NCBI GenBank assembly: GCA_963710625.1
Contig: CAVQBG010000017.1
Span: 175,745-239,744, forward strand
Origin: Sva-07 sp963710625
Lineage (GTDB): Bacteria; Actinomycetota; Acidimicrobiia; Acidimicrobiales; Ilumatobacteraceae
Direction of reading: 5' to 3'
DNA: 64,000 bases
Shown in pieces: positions 15,055-23,732 of this stretch (position 1 is its first letter; each line of letters opens with the position of its first letter). The position numbers and the translations under genes were made by a program. The notes beneath the pieces were generated by a model. That model made no database searches. It was not told the origin of the DNA and was given only the letters and a program-made list of their open reading frames with translations.

Positions 15055-15807
15055 CTACTTGCCGGCTCGCCCGTCCACCAACGATCTCGCCAGTGCGACA
15101 TCGTTCGACGAGACAGATTGCGCGCCCACATCGAGCGCACGGACGATCTCATCACGGCCGACCGCGTCGTTCGCGTGCACCACGTAGCCCAAGTCCCGAA
15201 GCCCGACTGCGATGCGTTCAGTGAGAGCGCCGGCGTACACGTGAGCGACGTCGAAACCAGCCGTTTCAGCAGTGCCCAACACATAGCGCTCGAAGACCGC
15301 GTCGTTCATCCATGCCTGGGGCTGCTGCGAGAACAGTCCGATCGTTGCGTCGGGCCGCTCCTCCTTCAAGCGACACAACATCAAGTGGTTCCAACCCGTG
15401 AACTTCACCCGGCCGAACACGCCAGCACGGTCAACAGCGTCGAGCACCGCATCCAGAAGTGCCCGCCCCCACGACTTGATCTCGAGCTCCAAGATCTCTG
15501 CCGGCAGAGCGAGCACCGCATCGAGCAGCGGTACCCGCTCGCCGAGGAAGGCAGGGCCGAACCATCCACCGGCATCTAACGATCGGATCTCATCGACTGC
15601 GGCGGCATGCACCGAGCCGGAACCTGTCGTCGTGCGGTCGAGCGTGACGTCGTGGATCACGACAGCGTGACCGTCCCTGGTCAGATGGACGTCGAACTCG
15701 ATCCCATCCGCACCGAGGTCAAGCGCCCGCGTGAACGCAGCCATCGTGTTCTCCGGCGCCTCGTGCGACGCACCCCGATGACCGATGACCTTCACCTTCG
15801 TCCCCAT
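15055..15807 (-). CDS. Glycerophosphodiester phosphodiesterase
   Basis: A 250-residue TIM-barrel enzyme with the GDPD signatures VIGHRGASHEAPENTMAAF, GADGIEFDVHLTRDG and VVIHDVTLDRTT. These supply the catalytic His pair and the metal-binding Glu and Asp. It releases sn-glycerol 3-phosphate from glycerophosphodiesters. No signal peptide is seen, so it should be cytoplasmic. The ATG at 15807 puts the first barrel strand at residue 3. Length is normal for the family. Confidence 0.9.
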   Translation of the reverse strand: MGTKVKVIGHRGASHEAPENTMAAFTRALDLGADGIEFDVHLTRDGHAVVIHDVTLDRTTTGSGSVHAAAVDEIRSLDAGGWFGPAFLGERVPLLDAVLALPAEILELEIKSWGRALLDAVLDAVDRAGVFGRVKFTGWNHLMLCRLKEERPDATIGLFSQQPQAWMNDAVFERYVLGTAETAGFDVAHVYAGALTERIAVGLRDLGYVVHANDAVGRDEIVRALDVGAQSVSSNDVALARSLVDGRAGK

Positions 15808-15955
15808 CAGAGCACTCTGACACTGCTGGCCTGTCGATGCGGGCATTCACCGAAGCCCACCACCAACAGCCCCTCGCAGTCAACGATGTGGCTCGTCGCC
15901 ATTTCTCATCCCGGTCTCCCCAGTGACAGACCGCCCCGAACGCCGCGTTGGAGAC

Positions 15956-16042
15956 GCGATTACCGGGTGCCCGGCTTGGGCCGTTCTGTGGTGGCCCTGT
16001 CGGCCGCTCGCCAGTGATTTCGTGCGAGCGTTATCGCACGCA
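15956..16042 (+). repeat. Cassette-boundary repeat
   Basis: It starts GCGATTACCGGGTGCCC, has the core CTTGGGCCG at 15975-15983 and ends GAGCGTTATCGCACGC. Terminal GCGATTAC (15956) and GTTATCGC (16030) are inverted with one mismatch. GTGCGA-N6-TCGCAC at the right end forms a perfect small hairpin. It is one of the best examples of the inverted ends. Confidence 0.8.
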
Positions 16043-16108
16043 TCGCGAGTGCCATCGGCCTCCTTCGATGAAGCCCCGCCGGCGGCTCCGGGACTGAACG
16101 GTCGATCG

Positions 16109-16540
16109 CTACGCGAGTAGGTCGACGACGAAGTCAACGAGTTCGACATGCGGAAGATGCGCGATCTCGTCGAGATCGAACCATCGAGCCGCATCGGTGG
16201 TGCCTGCTTCGAAGGTCGTGCGAAGTTCACCGTGCACGTCGAGGGCGCTGAACAGGATCCCGACCACGTGTCCAGGCTCTCCAGCGGCGGACTCATCCTC
16301 CGTGAACCAACGCGAGAAGATCCCGAGCACCGAGCCCAGCGTCGCGGTGAGTCCGGTTTCCTCAGCGAGCTCTCGGTGCGCGGCCGCTTCGGCCGATTCA
16401 CCCCAGTCCATCCCGCCGCCCGGCATCGTCCACATCCCACTGTCGGGATGACCCGCTGAGACGAAGCGCGTCAGCAGTAGCCGATCCGCTTCATCACGGC
16501 ACACGACGTACGCTGCCGCCCGACGCCAGGCAACATCCAT
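16109..16540 (-). CDS. Nudix hydrolase
   Basis: A 143-residue protein with a full Nudix box, GGGMDWGESAEAAAHRELAE followed by ETGL. The surrounding segments (YVVCRDEADRLLLTRF; AARWFDLDEIAHLPH) are typical of actinobacterial MutT-like members. Cytoplasmic; substrate unknown. It lies immediately right of a boundary repeat. Downstream of its start, at 16563-16590, a fragment with GGAGTGTCCCCGAC matches only the tail of repeats 1 and 24349. Confidence 0.9.
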   Translation of the reverse strand: MDVAWRRAAAYVVCRDEADRLLLTRFVSAGHPDSGMWTMPGGGMDWGESAEAAAHRELAEETGLTATLGSVLGIFSRWFTEDESAAGEPGHVVGILFSALDVHGELRTTFEAGTTDAARWFDLDEIAHLPHVELVDFVVDLLA

Positions 16541-16591
16541 CGCATCAGGATGGCATCGGCGCAGCGACTCGGAGTGTCCCCGACCGCCGGG

Positions 16592-17032
16592 TCAGTTGAC
16601 AGGCCAAGCGGCGAGGAGATCGCGAGCGATGTCGTCGCGTCGCTCCGGTGAGAGGGCGTGGCCGTCCTTGAGATAGCCGAAGACGTCTGGACCGCGCCGG
16701 TCGGCGGGCTGGTCGGGCATGCGGGGCACGACGTGCACGTGCAGGTGAGCGAATCCTTCGGCCTCCGCGAACAGCATCACGTAGGTCTTGTCGCATCCGG
16801 TGACCGATCGGAGCGTCATCGTTGCCTTGCGGAGCAGGTCGCCGAGCGCTGTTGCCTCTTCGGTGGTGAGCTCATCGAGGGCGTGGATATGGCGAAGCGG
16901 TACCAGGACGAGCCAACCGGCGAGGCTCGAGTTGAAGTCATGGGCGACGCGCCAACCTCCGTGACGGACGAACTGCTCACGGAACGGTGCGTCCGGACCG
17001 GCCTGCTGGCATGCATAGCAATCAGTTGGCAT
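16592..17032 (-). CDS. HIT-family nucleotide-binding hydrolase (copy 1)
   Basis: A 146-residue HIT protein. The N-terminal CYACQQAG has a CxxC pair, and HLHVHVVPRMPDQP is the histidine triad, whose middle His is the catalytic nucleophile in the family. HIT proteins hydrolyse nucleoside phosphoramidates or dinucleoside polyphosphates. A second copy with the same orientation lies at 34393. The two share about nine residues in ten, and the similarity continues upstream of the start to the first codons of the next gene. That makes a recent ~600-base duplication. Confidence 0.9.
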   Translation of the reverse strand: MPTDCYACQQAGPDAPFREQFVRHGGWRVAHDFNSSLAGWLVLVPLRHIHALDELTTEEATALGDLLRKATMTLRSVTGCDKTYVMLFAEAEGFAHLHVHVVPRMPDQPADRRGPDVFGYLKDGHALSPERRDDIARDLLAAWPVN

Positions 17033-17181
17033 CGTCAGAGTCTTGCCGACCCGCAGTTGCGCTTGGCTCGACCACTCCGAGTCGTCGCAGCTCTGTGCGC
17101 TACCGATCGCCGGGTGCGGGCCCGCTGGATTCTTCGCTGCGTGCGGCTCGGCCCGTTCGGGGCGTCTGCGAGCATGGTGGC

Positions 17182-17967
17182 ATGACCTCCGACCTCGAGT
17201 TGGCTCTTCGGATGCTCGATGCCGCCGACGTCGAAACCGTGTCCGTGTGGAAGTCGGGCGGGGTCAGTTCGAGGCCGAAGGAGGACGGGACGCCGGTCAC
17301 CGTCGCCGACACCGCAGCCGAGAACGCAATGCTGGCGGCATTGCGCCACCAGCATCGCAGCGACGGGTTCGTTGGCGAAGAAGTCGGTGAGTTCATCGGC
17401 ACGACCGGGCGTCGATGGATCGCCGATGGCATCGACGGCACGCGCTTCTTCGCTGCAGGTGCCACGACGTGGGGCACGTTGCTGGCACTGGAGATCGACG
17501 GCGCTATCACGTTGGGCGCGATCTCCAGCCCGCTGCAGGATCGGCGGTGGTGGGCGGTTCGGGGTGACGGCGCATTTCGCAGCACACTCGACGGTGCCGG
17601 CGCGGTCCGGCTCGCAGTGTCCGACGCTCAGCACCTGCGCCCTGACCGGGTGGCCTGCCTACCCCGTTTCGAAGCCTTGACGCAGACTCGCCAGGCGGCG
17701 CTTGTCGCACTGGCTGGAGGGCGGCCGGGCGACGTGGCGTGGAGTCACCAGCTCCGAGTGGCCGAGGGTGAACTCGACGCCTGCGTCTGGTTCGCCGGAG
17801 ACGTCTGGGACCACGCCGCCCCATCGATCATCGTCGAAGAGGCAGGCGGGCAGTTCAGCGACCACTGGGGCGGGAAACGCCTCGACACGCGAACAGCCGT
17901 CTACTCCAACGGCTCGCAGCACGACACCATCATCGACACACTCAAAGAGACCGCCCGCTCGACCTGA
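17182..17967 (+). CDS. Inositol monophosphatase-family phosphatase
   Basis: A 261-residue member of the Li+-sensitive phosphatase family. VTVADTAAENAMLAAL, FVGEEVGEF and WIADGIDGTRFFAAG correspond to the metal-site motifs, the last normally DPIDGT and here DGIDGT. WDHAAPSIIVEEAGG is the C-terminal motif with the third metal Asp. Likely substrates are histidinol phosphate, inositol phosphate or a similar monoester. The ATG at 17182 starts MTSDLELALRML. The same first codons (ATGACCTC) recur at 34987 as a dead fragment after HIT copy 2. Confidence 0.88.
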   Translation: MTSDLELALRMLDAADVETVSVWKSGGVSSRPKEDGTPVTVADTAAENAMLAALRHQHRSDGFVGEEVGEFIGTTGRRWIADGIDGTRFFAAGATTWGTLLALEIDGAITLGAISSPLQDRRWWAVRGDGAFRSTLDGAGAVRLAVSDAQHLRPDRVACLPRFEALTQTRQAALVALAGGRPGDVAWSHQLRVAEGELDACVWFAGDVWDHAAPSIIVEEAGGQFSDHWGGKRLDTRTAVYSNGSQHDTIIDTLKETARST

Positions 17968-17996
17968 TCCGGGTGCCGGAGGTCCGGATCGGTGAC

Positions 17997-18086
17997 GCGA
18001 TTACGTGACGCGAAGTTGGGCCGGAGTGTGCGGGTCGATCCTGAATCGCTCGCGGACTGTTGCTCGTCGTTATCGGGCGCTATAAC
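17997..18086 (+). repeat. Cassette-boundary repeat
   Basis: Left end GCGATTACGTGACGCG, core GTTGGGCCG at 18015-18023, right end CGTCGTTATCGGGCGC. CGATTAC-GT-GACG at the left and CGTC-GTTATCG at the right are inverted with one mismatch, a two-part stem resembling the R and L arms of attC sites. GTTAT-N8-ATAAC at 18069-18086 is a further small dyad. Confidence 0.8.
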
Positions 18087-18107
18087 TGCCGCTTTCGGAA
18101 CGCTACG

Positions 18108-18908
18108 TCAATACCGGAGTCGCTCGGCGATGGGTGTGAGGGTCGCTGCGTCTTCCTCGTCGAGGTCTTTTCTCCACCGACCGACGCTCGCTGTCGCAGA
18201 GGGCGTCGTGATGTGGTGCGTCGGGCGATCGACGTCCGATGACACGAGCTCAACCCCGAGGTGCTCGCCGAGCATCTCGGCTGTGGTGTCGAGGTCGAGG
18301 GCGAGGTCCTCGTAGCACAACCGAAGATTGGCTGGCTGGGCGTCGAGTTCATCGAGACGCACGGACAGCTCGTCCGCGACGCTCTTGGCGTCTCTCGCCC
18401 AGTGGTCGGTGCCGCCGGCGAGGAACGATCGCCGTGACGCGAGGATGTCTCGAGGGTCGCGTACGAGATCGATCGTGAACACCTCGACGCCAGCTTCTCG
18501 AAGTGGTCGTTCATCCACTGCGAGTTTCTCGGCGTACCAACGGGCATCAGGACGGGCTGTCAGCAGTGCGTCAGACGCCGATGCCCACATGGCCCGGAGC
18601 AGTTCCGGCCGCCACGCTTCGATGTCGAGTGCATCGCTCCGAAACGGCAGCGGACCCCATGACGGTTGTGGCCCGAAGAAGAAGTCCGTCACCCCGACGT
18701 GCGTGCGTTCGTCGAATGGCTCGGTCATCTGGGAAGCCATCCGAGTGAGATAGGAGCCGATTCGGTACTCGGCTGGATATCGCCGGTCGAAAGCGATGGA
18801 CGGGGAGGTGCCGAGCAGGCTCATCAGCAGGGTGGTCCCGGTCCTGCCCGACAACGGTCGAATTCCCACGATCGGGAGCACGCCCCCATTCTTGCGTATC
18901 GCTCCCAT
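18108..18908 (-). CDS. Sulfotransferase-family protein
   Basis: A 266-residue P-loop protein. IRPLSGRTGTTLLMSLL near the N-terminus matches the PAPS 5'-phosphosulfate loop, and IDLVRDPRDILASRRSFL the 3'-phosphate site. The family transfers sulfate from PAPS to hydroxyl groups of carbohydrates, lipids or small molecules; the acceptor is unknown. No membrane anchor is seen. The start at 18908 places the P-loop at residues ~18-30. It lies next to a boundary repeat on its 3' side. Confidence 0.8.
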   Translation of the reverse strand: MGAIRKNGGVLPIVGIRPLSGRTGTTLLMSLLGTSPSIAFDRRYPAEYRIGSYLTRMASQMTEPFDERTHVGVTDFFFGPQPSWGPLPFRSDALDIEAWRPELLRAMWASASDALLTARPDARWYAEKLAVDERPLREAGVEVFTIDLVRDPRDILASRRSFLAGGTDHWARDAKSVADELSVRLDELDAQPANLRLCYEDLALDLDTTAEMLGEHLGVELVSSDVDRPTHHITTPSATASVGRWRKDLDEEDAATLTPIAERLRY

Positions 18909-18950
18909 CGCATCGTCAGGAGCGGTTGTCGAGCACCCCGCTTCGGCCGG

Positions 18951-19742
18951 CTACTTGAACGGGCTGTCGCGATCGCGTTGGATCGAACGCGCCCGGTTCA
19001 CGAACTCTGCGGCGTGAGGTTCGATCGGGGTTCGTGTTGCCGACGTCCCGACGGGCACGACATGCGAGACGATTCCTCGACCGGTGTAAGCGTGCAGACT
19101 GAACGCCGGCGGCTCGGCGGTCTCGGCCGGGTCGTGATCTGGGTGCAGATCGCCAGCGACCGCAACGGACGTCGACGGACTCACCCACAGCGAGCATCCA
19201 TCCCAGTTCGTCTGGATCGTGCGGTGGACGTGGCCGGACAGCACCTTGATGACCTGGCGGTGACGACGCACCACCTGCTCGAACAGGTCTGCTCCCTTGA
19301 GGCCGACACAGTCCATCCACCAGATGCCGGTCTCGAACGGCGGATGATGGATCCCGATCACCGTCACATCGTCGGGACGCGCCGCAAGTTCAGTATCCAG
19401 CCAGGTCGCGTCATCGGTGGTGAACTCGTCGTAGCTGGAGTCAACCAGCACCAACCGCAGCGGTCCCGCATCCAGGCCTCGGTGGCCGGCGGCTGCGGAG
19501 ATCGTTCGGTCGTGGTTGCCGTTGATCGCCTCCCACGGAGCGTTCAACGCAGCGAGCCGCTGTGTGAACTCGTCCCACTCGGCGTCGGTGCTGTTGTGGG
19601 TGTTGTCACCCGTCAAGAGCACGAGGTCGGGTTGACGTCGCATCGCGTTGATCTCGGCGATCGCTTCGGAGAACCGCTCACCGCTGCCCGCGTGCGGTCC
19701 TCCGACGTGAACGTCTGACAGCTGCGCAATCACGTACGCCAT
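18951..19742 (-). CDS. Calcineurin-like metallophosphoesterase
   Basis: A 263-residue enzyme with the full metallophosphoesterase set: QLSDVHVGG (D-x-H), VLLTGDNTHN (GD), INGNHDRT (GNHD), IGIHHPPFE (H) and LSGHVHRTI (GHxH). This matches the CpdA/Icc-type cyclic nucleotide phosphodiesterases, where the usual GDL reads GDN. Substrate unproven. Cytoplasmic. It is transcribed in the same direction as the sulfotransferase downstream, 42 bases apart, so the two may form one unit. Confidence 0.88.
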   Translation of the reverse strand: MAYVIAQLSDVHVGGPHAGSGERFSEAIAEINAMRRQPDLVLLTGDNTHNSTDAEWDEFTQRLAALNAPWEAINGNHDRTISAAAGHRGLDAGPLRLVLVDSSYDEFTTDDATWLDTELAARPDDVTVIGIHHPPFETGIWWMDCVGLKGADLFEQVVRRHRQVIKVLSGHVHRTIQTNWDGCSLWVSPSTSVAVAGDLHPDHDPAETAEPPAFSLHAYTGRGIVSHVVPVGTSATRTPIEPHAAEFVNRARSIQRDRDSPFK

Positions 19743-19814
19743 TGACTCAGCATCGCACGAACCAGTCGTTGTTCAACCGAGACTCAGCGGGCCACGCCTG
19801 TCACGCTGGGGACC

Positions 19815-20360
19815 ATGGCCGAACCTCGCGCTGCTGCTCTCGAAGCGCTCTTGGCGGAGTTTCGGTGGACCGGCACACACGCAGACTTCGCCAGGGTTCT
19901 TCGCTCCGCCGTCTTCTTGGACAACATCGGTCAAGCGCTCGTCAAGCCGTTCGAACACGACGAAGTGTCAGGCATCGTCGCTATCGAGGCTCGAGGATTC
20001 GTGCTGGGTGCGCTGGCTGCTCATGCACTCGGTGTCGGACTCGTCCTTCCGCGCAAACCCGACGCAATCCACCCGGGCGCTATCGAGCAAGTTGCCGAAG
20101 ATCCTGACTGGCGAGGTCGCCACATGACGTTCCGGATCAGCCCCCAGGCCGTTCAGCGCGAGGATCGATTGCTCCTCGTCGATGACTGGGTCGAAACAGG
20201 AAGCCAAGCACGGACGGTGTCCACACTGGTCCGAACACTGGGCGCAACACTGGTTGGTGTGAGTGCCGTCGTCGATCACGCCAACGCCGAGACCCGCCGC
20301 GAACTCGGCCTTGTCGGGCTGCTGCGCTCGACCGAGCTACCCACGTACACCGGTACTTGA
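19815..20360 (+). CDS. Adenine phosphoribosyltransferase-like protein
   Basis: A 181-residue type I phosphoribosyltransferase. GIVAIEARGFVLGALAAHAL resembles the APRT substrate region, and LLLVDDWVETGSQARTV is the PRPP-binding motif, normally VDDVLxTGGT. The WVETGSQ variant suggests a divergent member. Likely role: purine base salvage from PRPP. It starts 72 bases after the divergent metallophosphoesterase start and is followed by the DUF5519 gene 37 bases later. Confidence 0.85.
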   Translation: MAEPRAAALEALLAEFRWTGTHADFARVLRSAVFLDNIGQALVKPFEHDEVSGIVAIEARGFVLGALAAHALGVGLVLPRKPDAIHPGAIEQVAEDPDWRGRHMTFRISPQAVQREDRLLLVDDWVETGSQARTVSTLVRTLGATLVGVSAVVDHANAETRRELGLVGLLRSTELPTYTGT

Positions 20361-20397
20361 CCACCAGACGGCCTGCGCCAGCAGCAAGACTGGCGGC

Positions 20398-20778
20398 GTG
20401 GGCGACTGGCAGGTGGAGTTTCTCGTGTCGTGCCTCGACGTTGTCGACGACATCACGCTCACTGAAGGAGCATTCAGCGCCGGCCCTGCACTGTGGATCG
20501 GCAGCCGGGAGATCGCTCACTTCGATCAAGAGACCGCGCTCGACCTGCGACTCACCAAGTCATCGATCCGCAGCCAACGCCAAGCACTCAAGGACGACCC
20601 ACGAATCAGCTTGAGGAAACACCAATCCGATTGGATAGCGCTTTCGATCGAGCCCGACAGCGACGTCAAGTGGGCACACGCCCTGGTCGTTGCGGCCGTT
20701 GAAGCCAACAGAGCAACGGCGCCGAACGGTCCGCCGCCCGAGGGTGCCAAGCTTGCACGTCGACGCCGTCTCCATTGA
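20398..20778 (+). CDS. DUF5519 (luciferase-domain) family protein
   Basis: A 126-residue protein from a GTG at 20398. ALWIGSREIAHFDQETALDL and RKHQSDWIALSIEPDSDVKW, then AHALVVAAVEAN, follow the pattern of the DUF5519 or luciferase-domain family (a short alpha/beta domain with a conserved His after a strand and a Trp-containing strand). Function unknown. It is 37 bases downstream of the phosphoribosyltransferase and may be co-transcribed. The call rests on pattern resemblance only. Confidence 0.55.
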   Translation: MGDWQVEFLVSCLDVVDDITLTEGAFSAGPALWIGSREIAHFDQETALDLRLTKSSIRSQRQALKDDPRISLRKHQSDWIALSIEPDSDVKWAHALVVAAVEANRATAPNGPPPEGAKLARRRRLH

Positions 20779-21131
20779 TGTCAAGTCTCTCGGGTGATTG
20801 TCCTGAGAACCCCGGCCCAGGCGGTCAACCGCCAGACTGCGGCGCGAGTTCTTTCGCGCCACCGAGTTGCGTGGCGGGTGTTCTTTCGAGTGCCTTCGAC
20901 CGCCACGTTTCTCGAGTCTCTGTCGGGGTGTCCATGGCGTCGTAGACGGAGGTGTTCGGTGCGTCGACGACCCCGGTGACCGGCCTCCTGAGACGTCGGC
21001 GCACCGACGCGGTGACCTGCTTGGAGCTCGGATGGCGTTTCCGATGAGCGTTCCTCCATTGGGCGTGACGCACGATGTGAACGTGGCTCGTCCCAGGCGC
21101 CAGCGATGTACCGTGTTCTGGGGTGCCCGCA
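20779..21131. other. Gene-free stretch with a decayed boundary-like segment
   Basis: No reading frame here is convincing. CGCCACCGAGTTGCGTGGCG (20859-20878) forms a hairpin and follows ACTGCGGCGCGAG (20836), which resembles the TGCGGCGCG part of the boundary repeats. No CTTGGGCCG core or terminal motifs are preserved. Confidence 0.4.
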
Positions 21132-21902
21132 ATGAAAAAGTACGACGAGCTCCTGTTGGACACGATTGCGCGCCCGTTAGTCGCAGCATGGCACGGTCCG
21201 CCGAGGGCAATCGCTGCCCTTCAATCGTGTGCAAGCCCGACGATCGCAGAATTGGACGTCGGTTCGAGCGACGGAACCGAACGTCGAGTTGACGCGACGA
21301 TACGAGCGGATGACGGCAGCGAATGGCACGTCCCGTTCTTCGTCTCTGACACGACTGCCACGGTCACCAGGTTGTGGGTGTACCAGCGTTCGAGTCCGCG
21401 ACAACGCCCCATCTCGGGGGTCGTGGTCGTGATCAACGGTGCATCAGGCGTCGGCAAGTCCACCCTTCTCGCAGCACTACTCGACGAGGCTGAAACACCC
21501 TGGATCGTGTTCGACGAACCACACGTTGGACGAATCGGACCCGAGTACATGATCTGGCGGGACGACGCACCAGCGCTTCACGAGGCGGCGTTCATTGCGA
21601 TGCGGGCTCTTGCCGAACGCGGGATGCAGGTCGCCACCTCGGCAGGTGGCTTCAGCGAAGAGATCATCCGAACTGCCCTGCAAGGACTTCCCGTGCTCTG
21701 GGTGGGGCTGCGGTGTGCTGAGACGACCCGATGGGAACGACTGGACGAACAACCGCACCTGCGTCCGATTGCGAGCCTTCGACGGCACGCCGAAGACGTG
21801 CACGCCGGCTGGGACTACGACCTGGAACTTGACAATGACACAGCGGACCCTCATGAACTTGCCCGCAAGTTGCTGAGCGTTTTGAACGGCACGGTCGGCT
21901 GA
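21132..21902 (+). CDS. Chloramphenicol phosphotransferase-like P-loop kinase with N-terminal extension
   Basis: About 256 residues. The C-terminal ~165 residues begin GVVVVINGASGVGKSTLLAA (Walker A) and continue IVFDEPHVGRIGPEYM and HEAAFIAMRALAERGMQV. That matches the CPT family, which phosphorylates chloramphenicol or related small molecules. The first ~90 residues are an extra alpha/beta segment not expected in CPT proteins and not recognised. The ATG at 21132 is used; a GTG at 21123 is also possible. Resistance activity is not proven by these motifs. Confidence 0.7.
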   Translation: MKKYDELLLDTIARPLVAAWHGPPRAIAALQSCASPTIAELDVGSSDGTERRVDATIRADDGSEWHVPFFVSDTTATVTRLWVYQRSSPRQRPISGVVVVINGASGVGKSTLLAALLDEAETPWIVFDEPHVGRIGPEYMIWRDDAPALHEAAFIAMRALAERGMQVATSAGGFSEEIIRTALQGLPVLWVGLRCAETTRWERLDEQPHLRPIASLRRHAEDVHAGWDYDLELDNDTADPHELARKLLSVLNGTVG

Positions 21903-22031
21903 TGCGACTGTTGTCGCCGAGTTGGGGAAAGCACCCGGTCCACGATGGTCAGCACCCCTCTCGCGCAAGAAGCGCTTGCGGCGGCCAACTCCAACGGCGT
22001 CAGCGGTGATCGCAGCCAGACAGAATGAAAC

Positions 22032-22574
22032 ATGCTCGTCCGCTCGATCTGGTTGAACGGCACCGTCGGCGTCGGCAAAACAACGGTCGGCGAGGTACTC
22101 GCGCAACATCTTGCCGACGAAGGCGACACCGTCGCCTTCATCAACACTGACGACCTCGGAAGGCTCTGGCCCCGTCCCGACCACGATCGCTTCAACACCG
22201 CTCTCGTCGAGCGGAACCTCACCTCTCTCGCCAGCAACTACGTCGACGCCGGAGCCCGAACACTCGTGATCGCCGGCGTGATCCAAACCAACGATCAGCT
22301 CGACCGATACTCCGCAGCATTGGGAACCACCCCACACCTCGTGAGAATCGTTGCTCCAGCAGACGTGATCGAACACCGCCTCCACACTCGGCACGGACAG
22401 TCCGACCAATCAGGTCTCAGCTGGCACCTCGAACGCGCACCCGAACTCAACAACATCCTCGACCGCAGCGACCTGTCAATGAAGACTGTCGACAACAGCG
22501 AGACGCCCCTGGCAGCGGCCAAGGCAGTCCTCGCTGCGATCGCGTGGCCATCGGTCGCAGGACCTTCGGACTAG
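22032..22574 (+). CDS. P-loop small-molecule kinase
   Basis: A 180-residue protein with Walker A at residues ~8-16 (LNGTVGVGKTTVGEVLAQHL), AFINTDDLGRLWPRP and a C-terminal HLERAPELNNILDR segment. It resembles adenylylsulfate kinase-like and AAA_33 ATPases that phosphorylate small molecules; substrate unknown. Upstream, GAGTTGG (21918) and CCAACTC (21987) form an inverted pair in the 129-base gap from the CPT-like gene, but no clear boundary repeat is present. Confidence 0.72.
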   Translation: MLVRSIWLNGTVGVGKTTVGEVLAQHLADEGDTVAFINTDDLGRLWPRPDHDRFNTALVERNLTSLASNYVDAGARTLVIAGVIQTNDQLDRYSAALGTTPHLVRIVAPADVIEHRLHTRHGQSDQSGLSWHLERAPELNNILDRSDLSMKTVDNSETPLAAAKAVLAAIAWPSVAGPSD

Positions 22575-22642
22575 CCACGTCGCTGAGACTGCGTGTTGGT
22601 GCAAGCATCGATGGCCGATCGATGACGACTGCGCAGGGCGAG

Positions 22643-23545
22643 CTAGCGGCGCGCCGGCCGGGCGTAGGTCGTCGCTCTCTCGACCAGTTCAAAGCCGGCA
22701 GCGAAATACGCTGATGTCGAGGCGATGTAGCCCGGCTCCGGCTGCGCGTTGATGAACACTCGAGCGCCCTCTCGCACGGCAACAAGATGTCCGACCTCGA
22801 GGCACAGCCCGACAGCGAGACCGCGGCGCCGATGCTCGGGCACGACCCCAAGCGGCTCGATCTCGCAGACGCCCGTGGAAACGTCGAACCAAGCAATGCA
22901 GCACGCACCCAACCGACCATCGTCGGCGACAGCCACGAGGTCGAGACGAGCGTCGTAGAGCCACGCCTTGCGCACGGCCTCATACGCCGAAAGTGTGAAA
23001 GAACTCTCGGCGTCGGGGTCGACCGGGCGTCCATCGACGTAAGGAATCGACGACGGTCTCCACGCGGAGCGATGAACCTCGACTCGAGCGGCAGTCTCGT
23101 CGTCGTCAACCGGTCGGATCGTGTAGCCCTCGACGTGTCGGCGTGGGTCATCCGGCGCCTTCTCAACATCGAACAACATCCCCGACCACGGCTCCCGTCC
23201 ACTCGGTTCGAGCCCGGCACCTAACACCGCACGAACCAACTCGCCGGCGCCGTCCCACACGGTGATCGGGGCGTCCTCGTCGGTTTCGAGCAGCCACGTC
23301 ACTAGCGCATCGGCAACATCGTCACGGCCTCGCTCGACGTGAGTGATCTCATCACCTCCTCGCCCCGCGAACCCGACGACCCGACCGGTTCCATCCTCGT
23401 CGACGGCGACCACGACCGAGTCTGCCAGTGCGTGTCGCGTCAACCCCCACCCGAGACCGCCTGGATGCCAGCCCGCAGGCCACACACGGCTCGCCAGCTG
23501 CTGCATCCCGCAGATGTCACCCGGTTCCACCGGCCGCACGATCAC
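22643..23545 (-). CDS. Tandem-GNAT acetyltransferase
   Basis: A 300-residue protein with two GNAT domains. The C-terminal one is intact: EIEPLGVVPEHRRRGLAVGL is motif A and YIASTSAYFAAGFELVERAT motif B. The N-terminal one (residues ~1-140) lacks a clear acetyl-CoA motif and is probably a degenerate repeat, as in mycothiol-synthase-like and Eis-like tandem GNATs. The acceptor is unknown. The ORF starts MIVRPVEPGDICGMQQLA, a normal GNAT beginning. Confidence 0.82.
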   Translation of the reverse strand: MIVRPVEPGDICGMQQLASRVWPAGWHPGGLGWGLTRHALADSVVVAVDEDGTGRVVGFAGRGGDEITHVERGRDDVADALVTWLLETDEDAPITVWDGAGELVRAVLGAGLEPSGREPWSGMLFDVEKAPDDPRRHVEGYTIRPVDDDETAARVEVHRSAWRPSSIPYVDGRPVDPDAESSFTLSAYEAVRKAWLYDARLDLVAVADDGRLGACCIAWFDVSTGVCEIEPLGVVPEHRRRGLAVGLCLEVGHLVAVREGARVFINAQPEPGYIASTSAYFAAGFELVERATTYARPARR

Positions 23546-23629
23546 GTCTCAGCCTCGCACAGCGCCGCAAGGGCTCGCCATAGAGTTCGCCGCACCGCGC
23601 CAACGCACAAGCAGTCCCGGGTCACCGAC

Positions 23630-23707
23630 GCGATTACGTGACGCGAGAGTAGGGCCGCACTCGGTCACCATCGGCGACGACGTCACAGTGATTATGCGTG
23701 CCGATAC
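23630..23707 (+). repeat. Cassette-boundary repeat
   Basis: Left end GCGATTACGTGACGCGAG, core variant GTAGGGCCGC (23649-23658), right end GTGATTATGCGTGCCGATAC. GTGAC (left) and GTCAC (23682) form the inner stem. The left end is shared with the repeat at 17997. Confidence 0.72.
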
Positions 23708-23732
23708 CGAGCTTGGTTGCAGGGCGCCGGTT